A DNA stretch of 64,000 bases from CAINVV01 sp964528535 (GTDB taxonomy: Bacteria > Bacteroidota > Bacteroidia > Bacteroidales > Prolixibacteraceae), in assembly GCA_964528535.1 (NCBI GenBank), contig CAZGSQ010000002.1, positions 1 through 64,000 on the forward strand, given 5' to 3'. The position numbers were made by a program, and so were the translations under genes. The stretch's first letter is position 1; each line of letters opens with the position of its first letter. The notes under the pieces were generated by a model. It was not told the DNA's origin. It searched no databases and saw only the letters and a list, made by a program, of their open reading frames with translations. This document shows, piece by piece, positions 1 to 8,124 of this stretch.

Positions 1-1103
1 CCATTGTTGGAAGCAAGATCATAGTCATTTAATTTCGAGGCAAAATAGGTTTCACCCCATCTCCAATCTATCAGAAGATGTTTACAAAGGAAGCTTGCCG
101 TCACCATACGTACACGGTTGTGCATGAACCCCGTTTCATTCAATTCTCTCATGCCTGCATCCACAAAAGGATATCCAGTTCTTCCTTCACACCAGGATTG
201 AAAATGGTTCTGATCATTTTCCCATTGAATGTCGTCGTAAGCCGGTTTAAACGCACGTGTCGAAACTTGCGGAAAAAACCACAAAATTTGACTGTAGAAA
301 TTACGCCAAATTAATTCATTTAAAAAAACATCAGAATGAAGCATGGCCAATGCAGTAATTTTTCGAATACTTACCGTTCCATATGTTAAGTGAATGCTCA
401 ATTTGGAAGTCCCATTTATGGAAGGGAAATTGCGGTTGATGCCATATTCTTCCAAAAGACTTTTTGGCAATGACTTGGCTGGAAATTGTATGTTTTTTCT
501 CGAAAAACCGATTGACTCTATCGACGGCATTGCCATTGGCCTCATTCGCACAAAATTGTGGTAATAAAGGGAAGTCTTGTTGGTTCGGACTAAGTCGAGA
601 TTCAATTTTTCGAGAAATCGGTTCTTGTATGGAGTAAATATTGTGTAGGGTTTTCCATCTTTTTTGATCAATTCGTTCTTTTCAAACAAGACGTGATCTT
701 TGTAGGTAACAAATTCAGTGCGGTTGATTCTGAGAAAACGTTCTACATCCAAGTCCAGATGGTTCGAATATGGCTCATAATCCCTGTTCCTGTAAACACT
801 AAACAAATGAAATTTCTCAATTAAACTTTTGAAAACATCCATTGGCCTACCATGTGCAACATACAAAGTGGAACCAATCATCTCCAATTCATTTTTAAGC
901 TGCTGCAGTGTACTGTAAACAAAATTAACCCTGTAATCAGATCCATTGGCCAATCTTACCAGGATATCCGGGTCAAAGATATACAAGACCAGTACGTTTT
1001 CGCGGGTCTTTAACGCATGAAACAGCGCTGTATTGTCATCCAAGCGAAGATCTCTGCGCATCCAAAAAATATTAATTCCGGGTTTTTCTTTCTGGCTTGT
1101 CAT
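1..1103 (-). CDS. Deoxyribodipyrimidine photolyase / cryptochrome family (3' end outside window)
   Basis: Flavoprotein that uses blue light to split pyrimidine dimers in DNA, or a cryptochrome relative. Reading the minus strand from ATG at 1103 gives an N-terminal photolyase-type Rossmann start (NIFWMRRDLRLDDNTALFHA) and, near residues 342-367, the FAD-domain signature HLLIDWRWGETYFA followed by DYDLASNN. Both motifs lie in the same frame, so the part I read is intact. About 367 residues are inside the window; the family is usually 430-480, so roughly the last 70-110 residues lie beyond position 1. The gene is divergent from the threonine aldolase gene, with 130 bp between them. I cannot tell CPD photolyase from 6-4 or cryptochrome-like members. 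Confidence 0.9.
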   Translation of the reverse strand, partial: MTSQKEKPGINIFWMRRDLRLDDNTALFHALKTRENVLVLYIFDPDILVRLANGSDYRVNFVYSTLQQLKNELEMIGSTLYVAHGRPMDVFKSLIEKFHLFSVYRNRDYEPYSNHLDLDVERFLRINRTEFVTYKDHVLFEKNELIKKDGKPYTIFTPYKNRFLEKLNLDLVRTNKTSLYYHNFVRMRPMAMPSIESIGFSRKNIQFPAKSLPKSLLEEYGINRNFPSINGTSKLSIHLTYGTVSIRKITALAMLHSDVFLNELIWRNFYSQILWFFPQVSTRAFKPAYDDIQWENDQNHFQSWCEGRTGYPFVDAGMRELNETGFMHNRVRMVTASFLCKHLLIDWRWGETYFASKLNDYDLASNN

Positions 1104-1233
1104 CTTAAATAATTTGGTGGATGTTCACTATCCTTTCCATGCAATTTAACTACGCTTGAAATATAAGAAAAAACAAAACTAACTTTAACTTTACAAACCA
1201 AAAAATACAAATAGAACCAATTGAAATATATTT

Positions 1234-2265
1234 ATGAATAAGCGAGGATTTGCAAGCGACAATAATTCAGGTATCCATCCCAAAATACTCAAAGCCATAG
1301 AATTAGCAAATGTAGAACATGCAGTTGGATATGGAGCTGACAGCTATACTGAAGAAGCCATGAAACTATTTAAACGCGAATTTGGGGAGGAAACAGAAAT
1401 TTTTTTCACACTAACAGGAACTGGTGCAAATATTTTGGCTATTCAGACCCTATGTCAGTCATTCCATGCCATTTTGTGTGCTGAAACAGCTCATATCAAT
1501 ACGGATGAATGTGGCGCACCCGAGAAATTTACAGGTTGTAAACTCATTTCGTTGCCATCGAACAATGGAAAGGTATCACCAGACGAGTTGCAAAAAAAAC
1601 TACATGGATTTGAAGTGGAACACCATTCTCAACCTGGCATGCTCAGCATCTCACAGGTTACCGAGATGGGAACTGTCTACACGGTAGATGAAATAAAGAA
1701 ACTATCTGAGATTGTTCATAACCACGGCATGTTTCTGCACATGGACGGTGCTAGAATCTCCAATGCAGCAGTCTCTTTAGGACTTAATTTTAGGGCATTC
1801 ACCAAAGATTCCGGGGTAGATGTACTATCCTTTGGTGGTACTAAAAATGGACTGATGCTTGGTGAAGCTGTACTTATTTTTAATCCATTATTATCAAAAA
1901 ATACCAAGTACTTTCGCAAACAAGCTGCACAGCTTTTCTCAAAGATGAGATTTGTCTCTGCCCAGTTTATTCCCTACTTGCAGGATGAAATATGGAGAAT
2001 CAATGCAAGTCATGCCAATAAAATGGCGGCTTTGCTATCAGGTTTGATCTCCGGTATCGATGCAATAAAAATTACCCAGCAGGTTGAGGCAAATGGAATT
2101 TTCGCCATTTTACCCAAAGAAGTGATTCCTTTGATTAGAAAAGAATATTTTTTTTACGATTGGGATGAACGCAAAGGAGAAGTAAGGTGGATGACTTCAT
2201 TTGATACAACTGAAGAGGACATCCTTAATTTGGTGGCCTTACTGAAGGCGCATTTGGTCCAATAA
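1234..2265 (+). CDS. ltaE: Low-specificity L-threonine aldolase
   Basis: PLP enzyme of fold type I that splits L-threonine or L-allo-threonine into glycine and acetaldehyde; cytoplasmic. The 343-residue length is normal. Visible signatures are FASDNNSGIHP at the start, the glycine-rich TGTGANILA (residues 61-69), the PLP-nitrogen aspartate in HMDGAR (D171) and the Schiff-base lysine in SFGGTKNG (K204). The ATG start sits directly before the conserved N-terminus. A nusB gene follows 57 bp later with its own likely -7 element, so co-transcription is uncertain. Beta-eliminating lyases are close relatives, but the SFGGTKNG pattern fits aldolases. Confidence 0.92.
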   Translation: MNKRGFASDNNSGIHPKILKAIELANVEHAVGYGADSYTEEAMKLFKREFGEETEIFFTLTGTGANILAIQTLCQSFHAILCAETAHINTDECGAPEKFTGCKLISLPSNNGKVSPDELQKKLHGFEVEHHSQPGMLSISQVTEMGTVYTVDEIKKLSEIVHNHGMFLHMDGARISNAAVSLGLNFRAFTKDSGVDVLSFGGTKNGLMLGEAVLIFNPLLSKNTKYFRKQAAQLFSKMRFVSAQFIPYLQDEIWRINASHANKMAALLSGLISGIDAIKITQQVEANGIFAILPKEVIPLIRKEYFFYDWDERKGEVRWMTSFDTTEEDILNLVALLKAHLVQ

Positions 2266-2288
2266 GAGTTTTAGACATTTTTTTGTTG

Positions 2289-2296
2289 TACTTTTG
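2289..2296 (+). promoter_or_regulatory. Possible -7 promoter element for nusB
   Basis: TACTTTTG matches the Bacteroidota -7 consensus TAnnTTTG and lies 26 bp before the nusB ATG. No good -33 TTG box is seen 17-20 bp upstream, so this is a weak call. Confidence 0.35.
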
Positions 2297-2322
2297 TACC
2301 TTCATTGAAATAACAAGGAAGA

Positions 2323-3270
2323 ATGATAAGTAGAAGGATTATCCGAACAAAAGTTTTACAAATACTCTATGCCCATGTCTCCACTTCAGACAAAACTATT
2401 GCTTCTTCTGAAAACGAGTTGCATTTTAGTATTCAGAAGACTTATGATCTCTATCATCTTCTTCTGATTCTGCCCGTTGAGTTGAGTGATTATGCCGAAA
2501 AGATAATGGAGATCCGAAAATCAAAGAACTTTCCAAGCCATGAAGAACTTTATCCAAATACACGATTTATTTCAAACCGGTTGCTAAGCAAATTGCGGAA
2601 TAACAAGGACTTGGCAGATTATATTCAAAAGAACAAAGTCAATTGGTCCAACAATCAAGAGCTGGTAAAAAACATCTATCATTCGATGGTAGAATCTGAA
2701 GTATATAAAAGCTACCTGGAAAACAAAGAGATGGATTTTAATGGTGACAGAAATTTCTTTGAAGATTTTTATGTAGAGGTACTGCTTAAGAGCGAATTTG
2801 TTTTTAATGAATTCGAGGAACTGAGCATCTATTGGAATGACGATTTGGATTTCGTAGTGTCAATGGTCCTAAAAACATTGAAAAAATTCAAAGAAGAGAG
2901 TAACATCAGTGAACATCTTTCAACCCTTTATAAGGACGATGAAGACAAGGAATTTACAATAAAACTCTTCAGGAAAACCTTGGCAAAAAGTGAAGAAAAC
3001 CGAAAGACCATTGAGGCTTACACGAAAAATTGGGATGTAGAGAGGGTTGCAACCATGGATATTCTAATTATGGAGTTGGCCCTGACTGAACTTACAGAAT
3101 TTCCATCCATTCCAATTAAAGTGAGTTTGAACGAGTACATTGAATTGGCAAAGTATTACAGCACCCAACGAAGTAGTCTTTTTATCAATGGAGTTTTAGA
3201 CAGAATTACCAAAGATTTTAAAGATCAGGGGAAAATTGTCAAGGCCGGCAGAGGGCTCCTTGAAGGATGA
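2323..3270 (+). CDS. nusB: Transcription antitermination factor NusB (long Bacteroidota form)
   Basis: NusB binds boxA RNA with NusE/S10 and supports rRNA antitermination. The protein opens with RRIIRTKVLQILYAH, the usual first helix, and the canonical NusB fold resumes in the last ~110 residues (AYTKNWDVERVATMDILIME, then a segment ending in the helix with NGVLDRI). At 315 residues it is about twice the size of proteobacterial NusB; the extra middle segment (about residues 40-200) is the long form I associate with Bacteroidota. It heads a plus-strand run into a DUF1573 lipoprotein, yajC and ybbR, an arrangement common in this phylum. Confidence 0.88.
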   Translation: MISRRIIRTKVLQILYAHVSTSDKTIASSENELHFSIQKTYDLYHLLLILPVELSDYAEKIMEIRKSKNFPSHEELYPNTRFISNRLLSKLRNNKDLADYIQKNKVNWSNNQELVKNIYHSMVESEVYKSYLENKEMDFNGDRNFFEDFYVEVLLKSEFVFNEFEELSIYWNDDLDFVVSMVLKTLKKFKEESNISEHLSTLYKDDEDKEFTIKLFRKTLAKSEENRKTIEAYTKNWDVERVATMDILIMELALTELTEFPSIPIKVSLNEYIELAKYYSTQRSSLFINGVLDRITKDFKDQGKIVKAGRGLLEG

Positions 3271-3342
3271 ATCTTAGTGTTTTAATTCCAACATTGTAGG
3301 CTAATTGTATTAATTCTGTTAATATATTGCATAGATCTTATA

Positions 3343-3807
3343 ATGCCCATGATGCTCAGAAATATATTTTTGCTATTTATTGTAATTGTCTTTGATTTAG
3401 TAGCATGTAATCAACCGAATACGACTTCTTACAAACCAAATTCCGACCTTTTGAATAACAAAAAAAAGAGCCAGGGTAAGATCGAATTTACCAAAGAAAT
3501 GCATAATTTTGGGACATTGAAAGCAGGAGAAACTGTCTCTTACTCCTTTCAGTTTCGGAACCTTGGAGAATCTTCTTTTCGCTTGACTAAAGTAGAACCG
3601 GCTTGTGGGTGTTTATCTGTCCAATACGAGCAAGATGAGATAGCAGGTTTGGAATTTTCATATATCAATGTGGTTTTTCATTCAGACGGAGAATGGGGAA
3701 ATCAAATAAAAACAATAAGCATTGGAACTTCCAATGGTGAGACTAAAACCCTTACAATTGGAGCGTTTGTTGAAAACGAAAATTTTAATATTGATTTAAA
3801 TAAATAG
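3343..3807 (+). CDS. DUF1573 domain lipoprotein
   Basis: Small exported protein of unknown role. A hydrophobic signal ends in the lipobox LVAC (Cys22), so it is probably a lipoprotein of 154 residues before processing. The mature part holds one DUF1573 / Ig-like ASH-type domain with the typical HNFGTLKAGE start and the PACGC motif near residue 87. It ends 2 bp before yajC, so the two genes are co-transcribed, and nusB lies 72 bp upstream. A start at Met3 or Met4 is equally possible. The fixed pairing with yajC suggests a link to export or the envelope, but that is inference. Confidence 0.8.
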   Translation: MPMMLRNIFLLFIVIVFDLVACNQPNTTSYKPNSDLLNNKKKSQGKIEFTKEMHNFGTLKAGETVSYSFQFRNLGESSFRLTKVEPACGCLSVQYEQDEIAGLEFSYINVVFHSDGEWGNQIKTISIGTSNGETKTLTIGAFVENENFNIDLNK

Positions 3808-3809
3808 AA

Positions 3810-4124
3810 ATGAGTACATTGATCTATGTAATTGCCCAGCAGCAACAACAAAGCATGTTGGGGATGTTTTTGCCACTTGTCTTGATAATTGTTGTGTTTT
3901 ATTTTTTCATGATTCGACCTCAAATGAAACGTCAGAAAGAGACGCAGAAATTTCGAGATGCTCTTCAGAGAGGCGATAAAGTAGTTACATCTGGAGGTAT
4001 TTATGGTAGAATTGATGAAATAAAGGATCAGTTTATCTATTTGGAAGTTGCTCCAAACATTAAATTGAAAGTTGACAAGAGTGTCGTCTTAAAGGACATG
4101 TCTGATGCACCTGCAGCAAAATAA
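3810..4124 (+). CDS. yajC: Preprotein translocase subunit YajC
   Basis: Accessory subunit of the SecDF-YajC complex in the inner membrane. The 104-residue protein has one transmembrane helix followed by the family signature FYFFMIRPQMKRQKE, then a small cytosolic domain with GDKVVTSGGIYG. Length and topology are normal. The gene starts 2 bp after the DUF1573 lipoprotein gene and is followed by a good intrinsic terminator. Confidence 0.95.
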   Translation: MSTLIYVIAQQQQQSMLGMFLPLVLIIVVFYFFMIRPQMKRQKETQKFRDALQRGDKVVTSGGIYGRIDEIKDQFIYLEVAPNIKLKVDKSVVLKDMSDAPAAK

Positions 4125-4126
4125 AT

Positions 4127-4159
4127 AAATAGATGGCCGAACCTTCAGCCATCTATTTT
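4127..4159 (+). terminator. Intrinsic terminator after yajC
   Basis: An 11-bp perfect inverted repeat (4127-4137 and 4148-4158) with a 10-nt loop; the core is AGATGGC / GCCATCT. The left arm is A-rich and the right arm runs into TATTTT, the form expected of a rho-independent terminator. It sits 3 bp after the yajC stop and 11 bp before the ybbR ATG, so it may end the nusB-yajC transcript or attenuate read-through into ybbR. Confidence 0.7.
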
Positions 4160-4169
4160 GGTTCTAACA

Positions 4170-5174
4170 ATGAAGCAGATCTGGGTAAAAAACCTTTACT
4201 TATTTGTCAAACGCAAAGTCAAAAACTTTAGCTATCAGAAAGCCATCGTATTTTTGCTGTGTTTGGGCCTCGCGTCATTTCTCTGGTTGTTGAATAGTCT
4301 GGAAAAGCATTATACCAGCAAAATCAGTGTTCCAGTCAGTTACATAGAATTCCCAAAGGACAAGCAATTATCAGGTACGTTGCCCCAAAAACTTGATTTG
4401 GTGGTTGATGCTTACGGTTATACTTTGCTGAGTTACCAAATAAGACTGGCATTTTCCCCCATACTATTGAATGTTAGCGAGTTGATTGAGAATAGTCTGG
4501 AAAGGGGGAAAAAATTCAGATACATTGTTTTTACGGTCAACCACAAAGATGAAATTGAAAAGCAAATTAGTAGTGAAATTAGGATTCTTTCAATTAAACC
4601 AGATTCCTTGGTTTTCAATTTCAGCAAGATCGTCTCCAGGAAAATTCACGTTAAGCCCTGTTTAAAACTCACTTTCGAAAATCAGTATGCACTTGCCAGT
4701 GAACCATCTACTTTTCCGGATTCCGTCCTGGTAAGTGGTCCTAAAAACATATTGGATACATTGAAGTTTATTTCAACCAATTTCATGGCTCGTGACAAAT
4801 TATCTCATTCTCTTGAAGAAAATATATATTTACAGCCAATACAAGGATTAAAATTTGACAATCAAGAACTAAAATTAACCATTCCGGTTGAGCAAAACAC
4901 AGAAGTTACCTTTGATGTTCCTATCCAAATTCTGAACAAGCCTGCAGATGTTGTTTTGAAAACCTTTCCTGGTAAGGTTAAAGTAACTTGCAGGATAGGA
5001 CTTGGCAAATACAAGAGACTGGATTACAGATCTTTTCGTGCATTTATCAATTTTGATAGTATTTCCAACAACGATACCAGGCTTCCGGTTTCTTTGGAAA
5101 GCCTTTCAAATGTTGCTTTATCAGTGACCTACTCCCCTAAAGAGGTTGAATATATTCAAGAACACGAAAAATAA
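4170..5174 (+). CDS. YbbR-like domain membrane protein
   Basis: Predicted envelope protein with one N-terminal transmembrane helix (AIVFLLCLGLASFLWLL, about residues 25-41) followed by repeated YbbR-like beta domains on the extracytoplasmic side. In Firmicutes the YbbR protein CdaR modulates the diadenylate cyclase CdaA; no cdaA is seen here, so that role should not be assumed. I take the ATG at 4170 (MKQIWVKN) because the alternative TTG at 4158 lies inside the terminator stem. The 334-residue gene is followed after 6 bp by coaE. Confidence 0.82.
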   Translation: MKQIWVKNLYLFVKRKVKNFSYQKAIVFLLCLGLASFLWLLNSLEKHYTSKISVPVSYIEFPKDKQLSGTLPQKLDLVVDAYGYTLLSYQIRLAFSPILLNVSELIENSLERGKKFRYIVFTVNHKDEIEKQISSEIRILSIKPDSLVFNFSKIVSRKIHVKPCLKLTFENQYALASEPSTFPDSVLVSGPKNILDTLKFISTNFMARDKLSHSLEENIYLQPIQGLKFDNQELKLTIPVEQNTEVTFDVPIQILNKPADVVLKTFPGKVKVTCRIGLGKYKRLDYRSFRAFINFDSISNNDTRLPVSLESLSNVALSVTYSPKEVEYIQEHEK

Positions 5175-5180
5175 CGGATC

Positions 5181-5792
5181 ATGTTAAGCATTGGGATTAC
5201 AGGAGGCATAGGAAGTGGCAAAACTACAGTTTGCAGGATCTTCAGCGTGCTTGGCATTCCAATTTTTCAAGCTGACAAAGTAGCCAGAAAGCTACAAAAT
5301 GAAAATCCGGTAGTTAAACAGAAACTAAAGGAACTTTTTGGTGATGAAATCTATTCAGATTTTGGATTGTTGAATCGAAAAAAAATGGCAGAAATTGTTT
5401 TCCGTGATTCATCCCGTCTTTCACAATTAAACAACGTGATACATCCCGCGGTACACATGGAATTTGCAAACTGGAAAGAAAACCACTCAAATTCTGTGTA
5501 CATGTTGTATGAGGCTGCCATACTTTTTGAAACTGGCAGTTCGCATCGTTTTGACTATACAATTCTCGTCGTGGCTGATGAGGCTGAACGAATAAAAAGA
5601 GTCACAAAGAGAGATGGAGCTCCTTCAGAAGCAATCCAACTTAGGATAGACCATCAGATGAAGGATGAAGAGAAAATTAAATTGGCTGATTTTATTCTCG
5701 AAAACAATGACGATCAATTAATTATTCCTCAAATATTGAAGTTGGATCAAATTTTAAAAGCAAAGAATCATGTTTGGAAAATGGATAGGTAG
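5181..5792 (+). CDS. coaE: Dephospho-CoA kinase
   Basis: Catalyses the last step of coenzyme A synthesis, ATP-dependent phosphorylation of the 3'-hydroxyl of dephospho-CoA. The P-loop GGIGSGKTT is at residues 8-16. Typical CoaE segments follow: a FQADKVAR substrate-binding stretch, VIHPAVH, and the lid region RVTKRDG. The 203-residue length is normal. The 3' end overlaps the next gene by 23 bp in another frame, so the two are translationally linked. Confidence 0.94.
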   Translation: MLSIGITGGIGSGKTTVCRIFSVLGIPIFQADKVARKLQNENPVVKQKLKELFGDEIYSDFGLLNRKKMAEIVFRDSSRLSQLNNVIHPAVHMEFANWKENHSNSVYMLYEAAILFETGSSHRFDYTILVVADEAERIKRVTKRDGAPSEAIQLRIDHQMKDEEKIKLADFILENNDDQLIIPQILKLDQILKAKNHVWKMDR

Positions 5793-6495
5793 TGGATTGG
5801 GATGGACCCTCGGAGGTCCTATTGGGGCGTTGGCCGGATTTGTATTGGGAACCTTGTTTGATCTTTCGGATAAGACAGATGGTCATGCAACTACCTTTCA
5901 AACGGGGATGCAGACTACCCCAAACGATTATCTTTTCAGTTTGCTTGTTTTGGTCTCGGCCGTTTTAAATGCTGACGGAAAAATAATGAAATCAGAACTC
6001 AATTATGTGAAGGAATTCTTGCGGGCAAATTTCGGTGCAGAAGGTGCCCAAAATGCCTTAAGGGTTCTACAGGACCTGACCAAGCAGAATATTCCGGTTA
6101 CAGATGTATGCCATCAGATAAAAAATTACATGGACTATCCCGGCAGACTGCAACTTATACATTTTCTATTTGGAATTGCGGCTTCTGATGGAGAGCTGCA
6201 TCCGGATGAGCTGAAACTTATCAATCATATTTCAATCCATCTTGGTATTACGCCGGCCGATTATACCTCAATCGAAGCGATGATGATTCCAAGGACTGAT
6301 TGGGCCTATGATGTGCTGGAACTTCTGCCTTCGGCATCGGATGAGGAAGTCAAAAAAGCATACCGGAAAATGGCCATGAAGTATCATCCCGATAAGGTAA
6401 GTTACCTTGGAGAAGAAATTCAACTGGCTGCCAATGAAAAATTTAAAAAGGTCAATGAAGCATATCAATTGATTGGCAAAGAAAGAAATCTTTGA
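5770..6495 (+). CDS. DjlA-like co-chaperone: TerB-like domain plus C-terminal J domain
   Basis: The start has a glycine-rich hydrophobic segment (GLGWTLGGPIGALAGFVLG, about residues 10-28) able to insert in the membrane. A helical TerB-like domain follows at about residues 54-165 (SAVLNADGKIMKSEL and, in the second half, ASDGELHPDEL). A J domain ends the protein with the HPD motif at residues 206-208, which stimulates DnaK ATPase. This order matches DjlA. Unusually it is joined to coaE by a 23-bp overlap. The client or partner is not shown by the sequence. Confidence 0.87.
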   Translation: MFGKWIGSGLGWTLGGPIGALAGFVLGTLFDLSDKTDGHATTFQTGMQTTPNDYLFSLLVLVSAVLNADGKIMKSELNYVKEFLRANFGAEGAQNALRVLQDLTKQNIPVTDVCHQIKNYMDYPGRLQLIHFLFGIAASDGELHPDELKLINHISIHLGITPADYTSIEAMMIPRTDWAYDVLELLPSASDEEVKKAYRKMAMKYHPDKVSYLGEEIQLAANEKFKKVNEAYQLIGKERNL

Positions 6496-6537
6496 TTTTT
6501 TTCTTTGAAATGTAATGGACTATTAAAATTTTCGCTT

Positions 6538-6567
6538 AATTTTAGGTTGGTATATTAACCTAAAATT
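6538..6567. repeat. Perfect inverted repeat directly upstream of the beta-barrel gene
   Basis: Two 11-bp arms (6538-6548 and 6557-6567, AATTTTAGGTT and its complement) flank an 8-nt centre. The repeat ends 7 bp before the start codon at 6575, so an RNA hairpin would sit against the ribosome binding site. It could be an operator, a translational control hairpin or the terminator of the upstream gene; no T-run follows it on the plus strand. Confidence 0.6.
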
Positions 6568-6574
6568 ATTTAGT

Positions 6575-7189
6575 ATGAAAAAGACATTGATGACTCTATC
6601 ATTTCTGGCACTTGTGGTAGTTACTTTTGGCCAGACTTTTAACCTGGGTGTTAAAGCGAGTTACAACACCACCAAGTTAAACCTAAATGCCAGCGCCGTT
6701 AAAGATGGGTTTACAAATGGTTCGGGTAGCGCTATCGGTGCATTTGCACGTATCGGAGGCAGTAAATTGTATCTGCAACCAGAATTACTCTATTCATCCA
6801 TGACTACAACTTATTCCTATTCTATAAAAAACACAGCGGGCACTATCATCGCAACCTATTCAGATAATGTCAAATTGAAAACATTCCAGATACCAATTCT
6901 TTTGGGTTATAAGCTTTTGAATTTAAAAGTTGCCTCTTTACGCGCATTTACAGGTCCTGCAGCCTCATTTGTTGCCAACAAGGGAGTTCAGAATTTAACC
7001 ACTCAGATAAAAGACAATTTTACTTCAAATTCAATGGCTTGGGACTGGCAAGTGGGTGCAGGTCTAGATGTCTTGATGTTTACCTTTGATTTAAGGTATT
7101 CATTGGGTCTCTCTGAATTAAAAACTGTTACGGCTGACACGTTTAAGAACCGTACTTTTACGGTATCCCTTGGATTTAAATTCTTTTGA
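6575..7189 (+). CDS. Outer-membrane beta-barrel protein (PorT/OmpW-like porin fold)
   Basis: Exported protein of 204 residues. A signal peptide (MKKTLMTLSFLALVVVTFGQ, cleavage probably after the FGQ region) is followed by alternating amphipathic strands such as FNLGVKASYNTTKLN, KLYLQPELLYSS and FDLRYSLGLSELK, and it ends in FTVSLGFKFF with the terminal aromatic typical of outer-membrane barrels. It belongs to the broad outer-membrane beta-barrel class common in Bacteroidota; a specific function cannot be given. It stands alone, with a palindrome upstream and a strong terminator downstream. Confidence 0.82.
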   Translation: MKKTLMTLSFLALVVVTFGQTFNLGVKASYNTTKLNLNASAVKDGFTNGSGSAIGAFARIGGSKLYLQPELLYSSMTTTYSYSIKNTAGTIIATYSDNVKLKTFQIPILLGYKLLNLKVASLRAFTGPAASFVANKGVQNLTTQIKDNFTSNSMAWDWQVGAGLDVLMFTFDLRYSLGLSELKTVTADTFKNRTFTVSLGFKFF

Positions 7190-7204
7190 TATTCTGGTGT
7201 TGTC

Positions 7205-7250
7205 ATAAATAAAATGGCCTGTCAACTATCTGACAGGCCATTTTATTTAT
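7205..7250. terminator. Bidirectional intrinsic terminator (20-bp perfect stem)
   Basis: A 20-bp perfect stem (7205-7224 and 7231-7250) with a 6-nt loop. The arms have a GC-rich core (TGGCCTGTCA) flanked by an A-run on the left and a T-run on the right, so it works in both directions. It lies between the convergent beta-barrel gene and fabG. Confidence 0.9.
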
Positions 7251-7268
7251 CTCTCAATTTGTTATGTA

Positions 7269-8015
7269 TTAAGTATTCATTGCACCACAGACATTAATTA
7301 CCTGACCTGAAACGTAAGAAGAGAGATCAGAAGCCAGAAACAGGGCAACCTTGGCCACCTCTTCCGGCAAACCGCCCCTTTTCATTGGGATGGCTGCCTC
7401 CCACTGTTTACGTGCTTCTTCCGGAATTTTGGCTGTCATTTCGGTGATGATAAATCCAGGAGCAATTGCATTTGAACGAATTCCTCTGGATCCAAGCTCT
7501 TTGGCAATAGATTTGGTGAAACCGATAATTCCAGCCTTGGAAGCAGAATAGTTAGACTGACCTGCATTACCACTTACTCCAACAACAGAACTCATGTTGA
7601 TAATTGAACCACCCTTTTGTTTGATCATGCTCATTTGGGCGGCTTTGGTGAAGTTGAAAACCGATTTAAGATTGACATTGATCACGGCATCCCATTGTTC
7701 CTGCGTCATTCTCATGAGCAATGAATCTTTGGTAATACCTGCATTGTTGACCAGGATATCGATGGTTCCAAAATCTTTAATGATTTGATCAACAACCTGA
7801 ATTGTGTCGTCATACTTTGAAGCATCCGATGCATAAGCCTTTGCTTGTACGCCTAATGCCAATAGTTCCTGTTCAGTCTCCTTGGCTATATCATCGTAAA
7901 AAAGATCTGTGAAAGCAACCCTGCAACCATGTTGTGCGAACAGGATTGCAATTGATTTTCCAATTCCACGGCTTGCACCCGTTACAATCGCTGTTTTTCC
8001 TTCCAATAATTTCAT
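7269..8015 (-). CDS. fabG: 3-oxoacyl-[acyl-carrier-protein] reductase
   Basis: NADPH-dependent short-chain dehydrogenase that reduces 3-ketoacyl-ACP in fatty acid elongation. The cofactor motif TGASRGIG is at residues 12-19, NNAG at 90-93, and the catalytic residues are N114, S143, Y156 and K160 (NYSASK). The 248-residue length and the C-terminal SGQVINVCGAMNT match FabG closely; related dehydrogenases are less likely. It is not next to other fab genes. It converges on the beta-barrel gene across a shared terminator. Confidence 0.9.
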   Translation of the reverse strand: MKLLEGKTAIVTGASRGIGKSIAILFAQHGCRVAFTDLFYDDIAKETEQELLALGVQAKAYASDASKYDDTIQVVDQIIKDFGTIDILVNNAGITKDSLLMRMTQEQWDAVINVNLKSVFNFTKAAQMSMIKQKGGSIINMSSVVGVSGNAGQSNYSASKAGIIGFTKSIAKELGSRGIRSNAIAPGFIITEMTAKIPEEARKQWEAAIPMKRGGLPEEVAKVALFLASDLSSYVSGQVINVCGAMNT

Positions 8016-8124
8016 ATTACATTAATTTGTTTTTTAAAAATCTTTGATTTAGGGAGTGAAACTACAAATCCGAACAATTTAACATTTCACTTTCCTTATA
8101 ACTGGGGTAAAATTAACAATAATG

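Noticed and set aside
1..1103. Photolyase as a broken gene, since the frame has no stop in the window
   Set aside because: N-terminal and FAD-domain motifs are in the same frame; the gene simply runs off the window.
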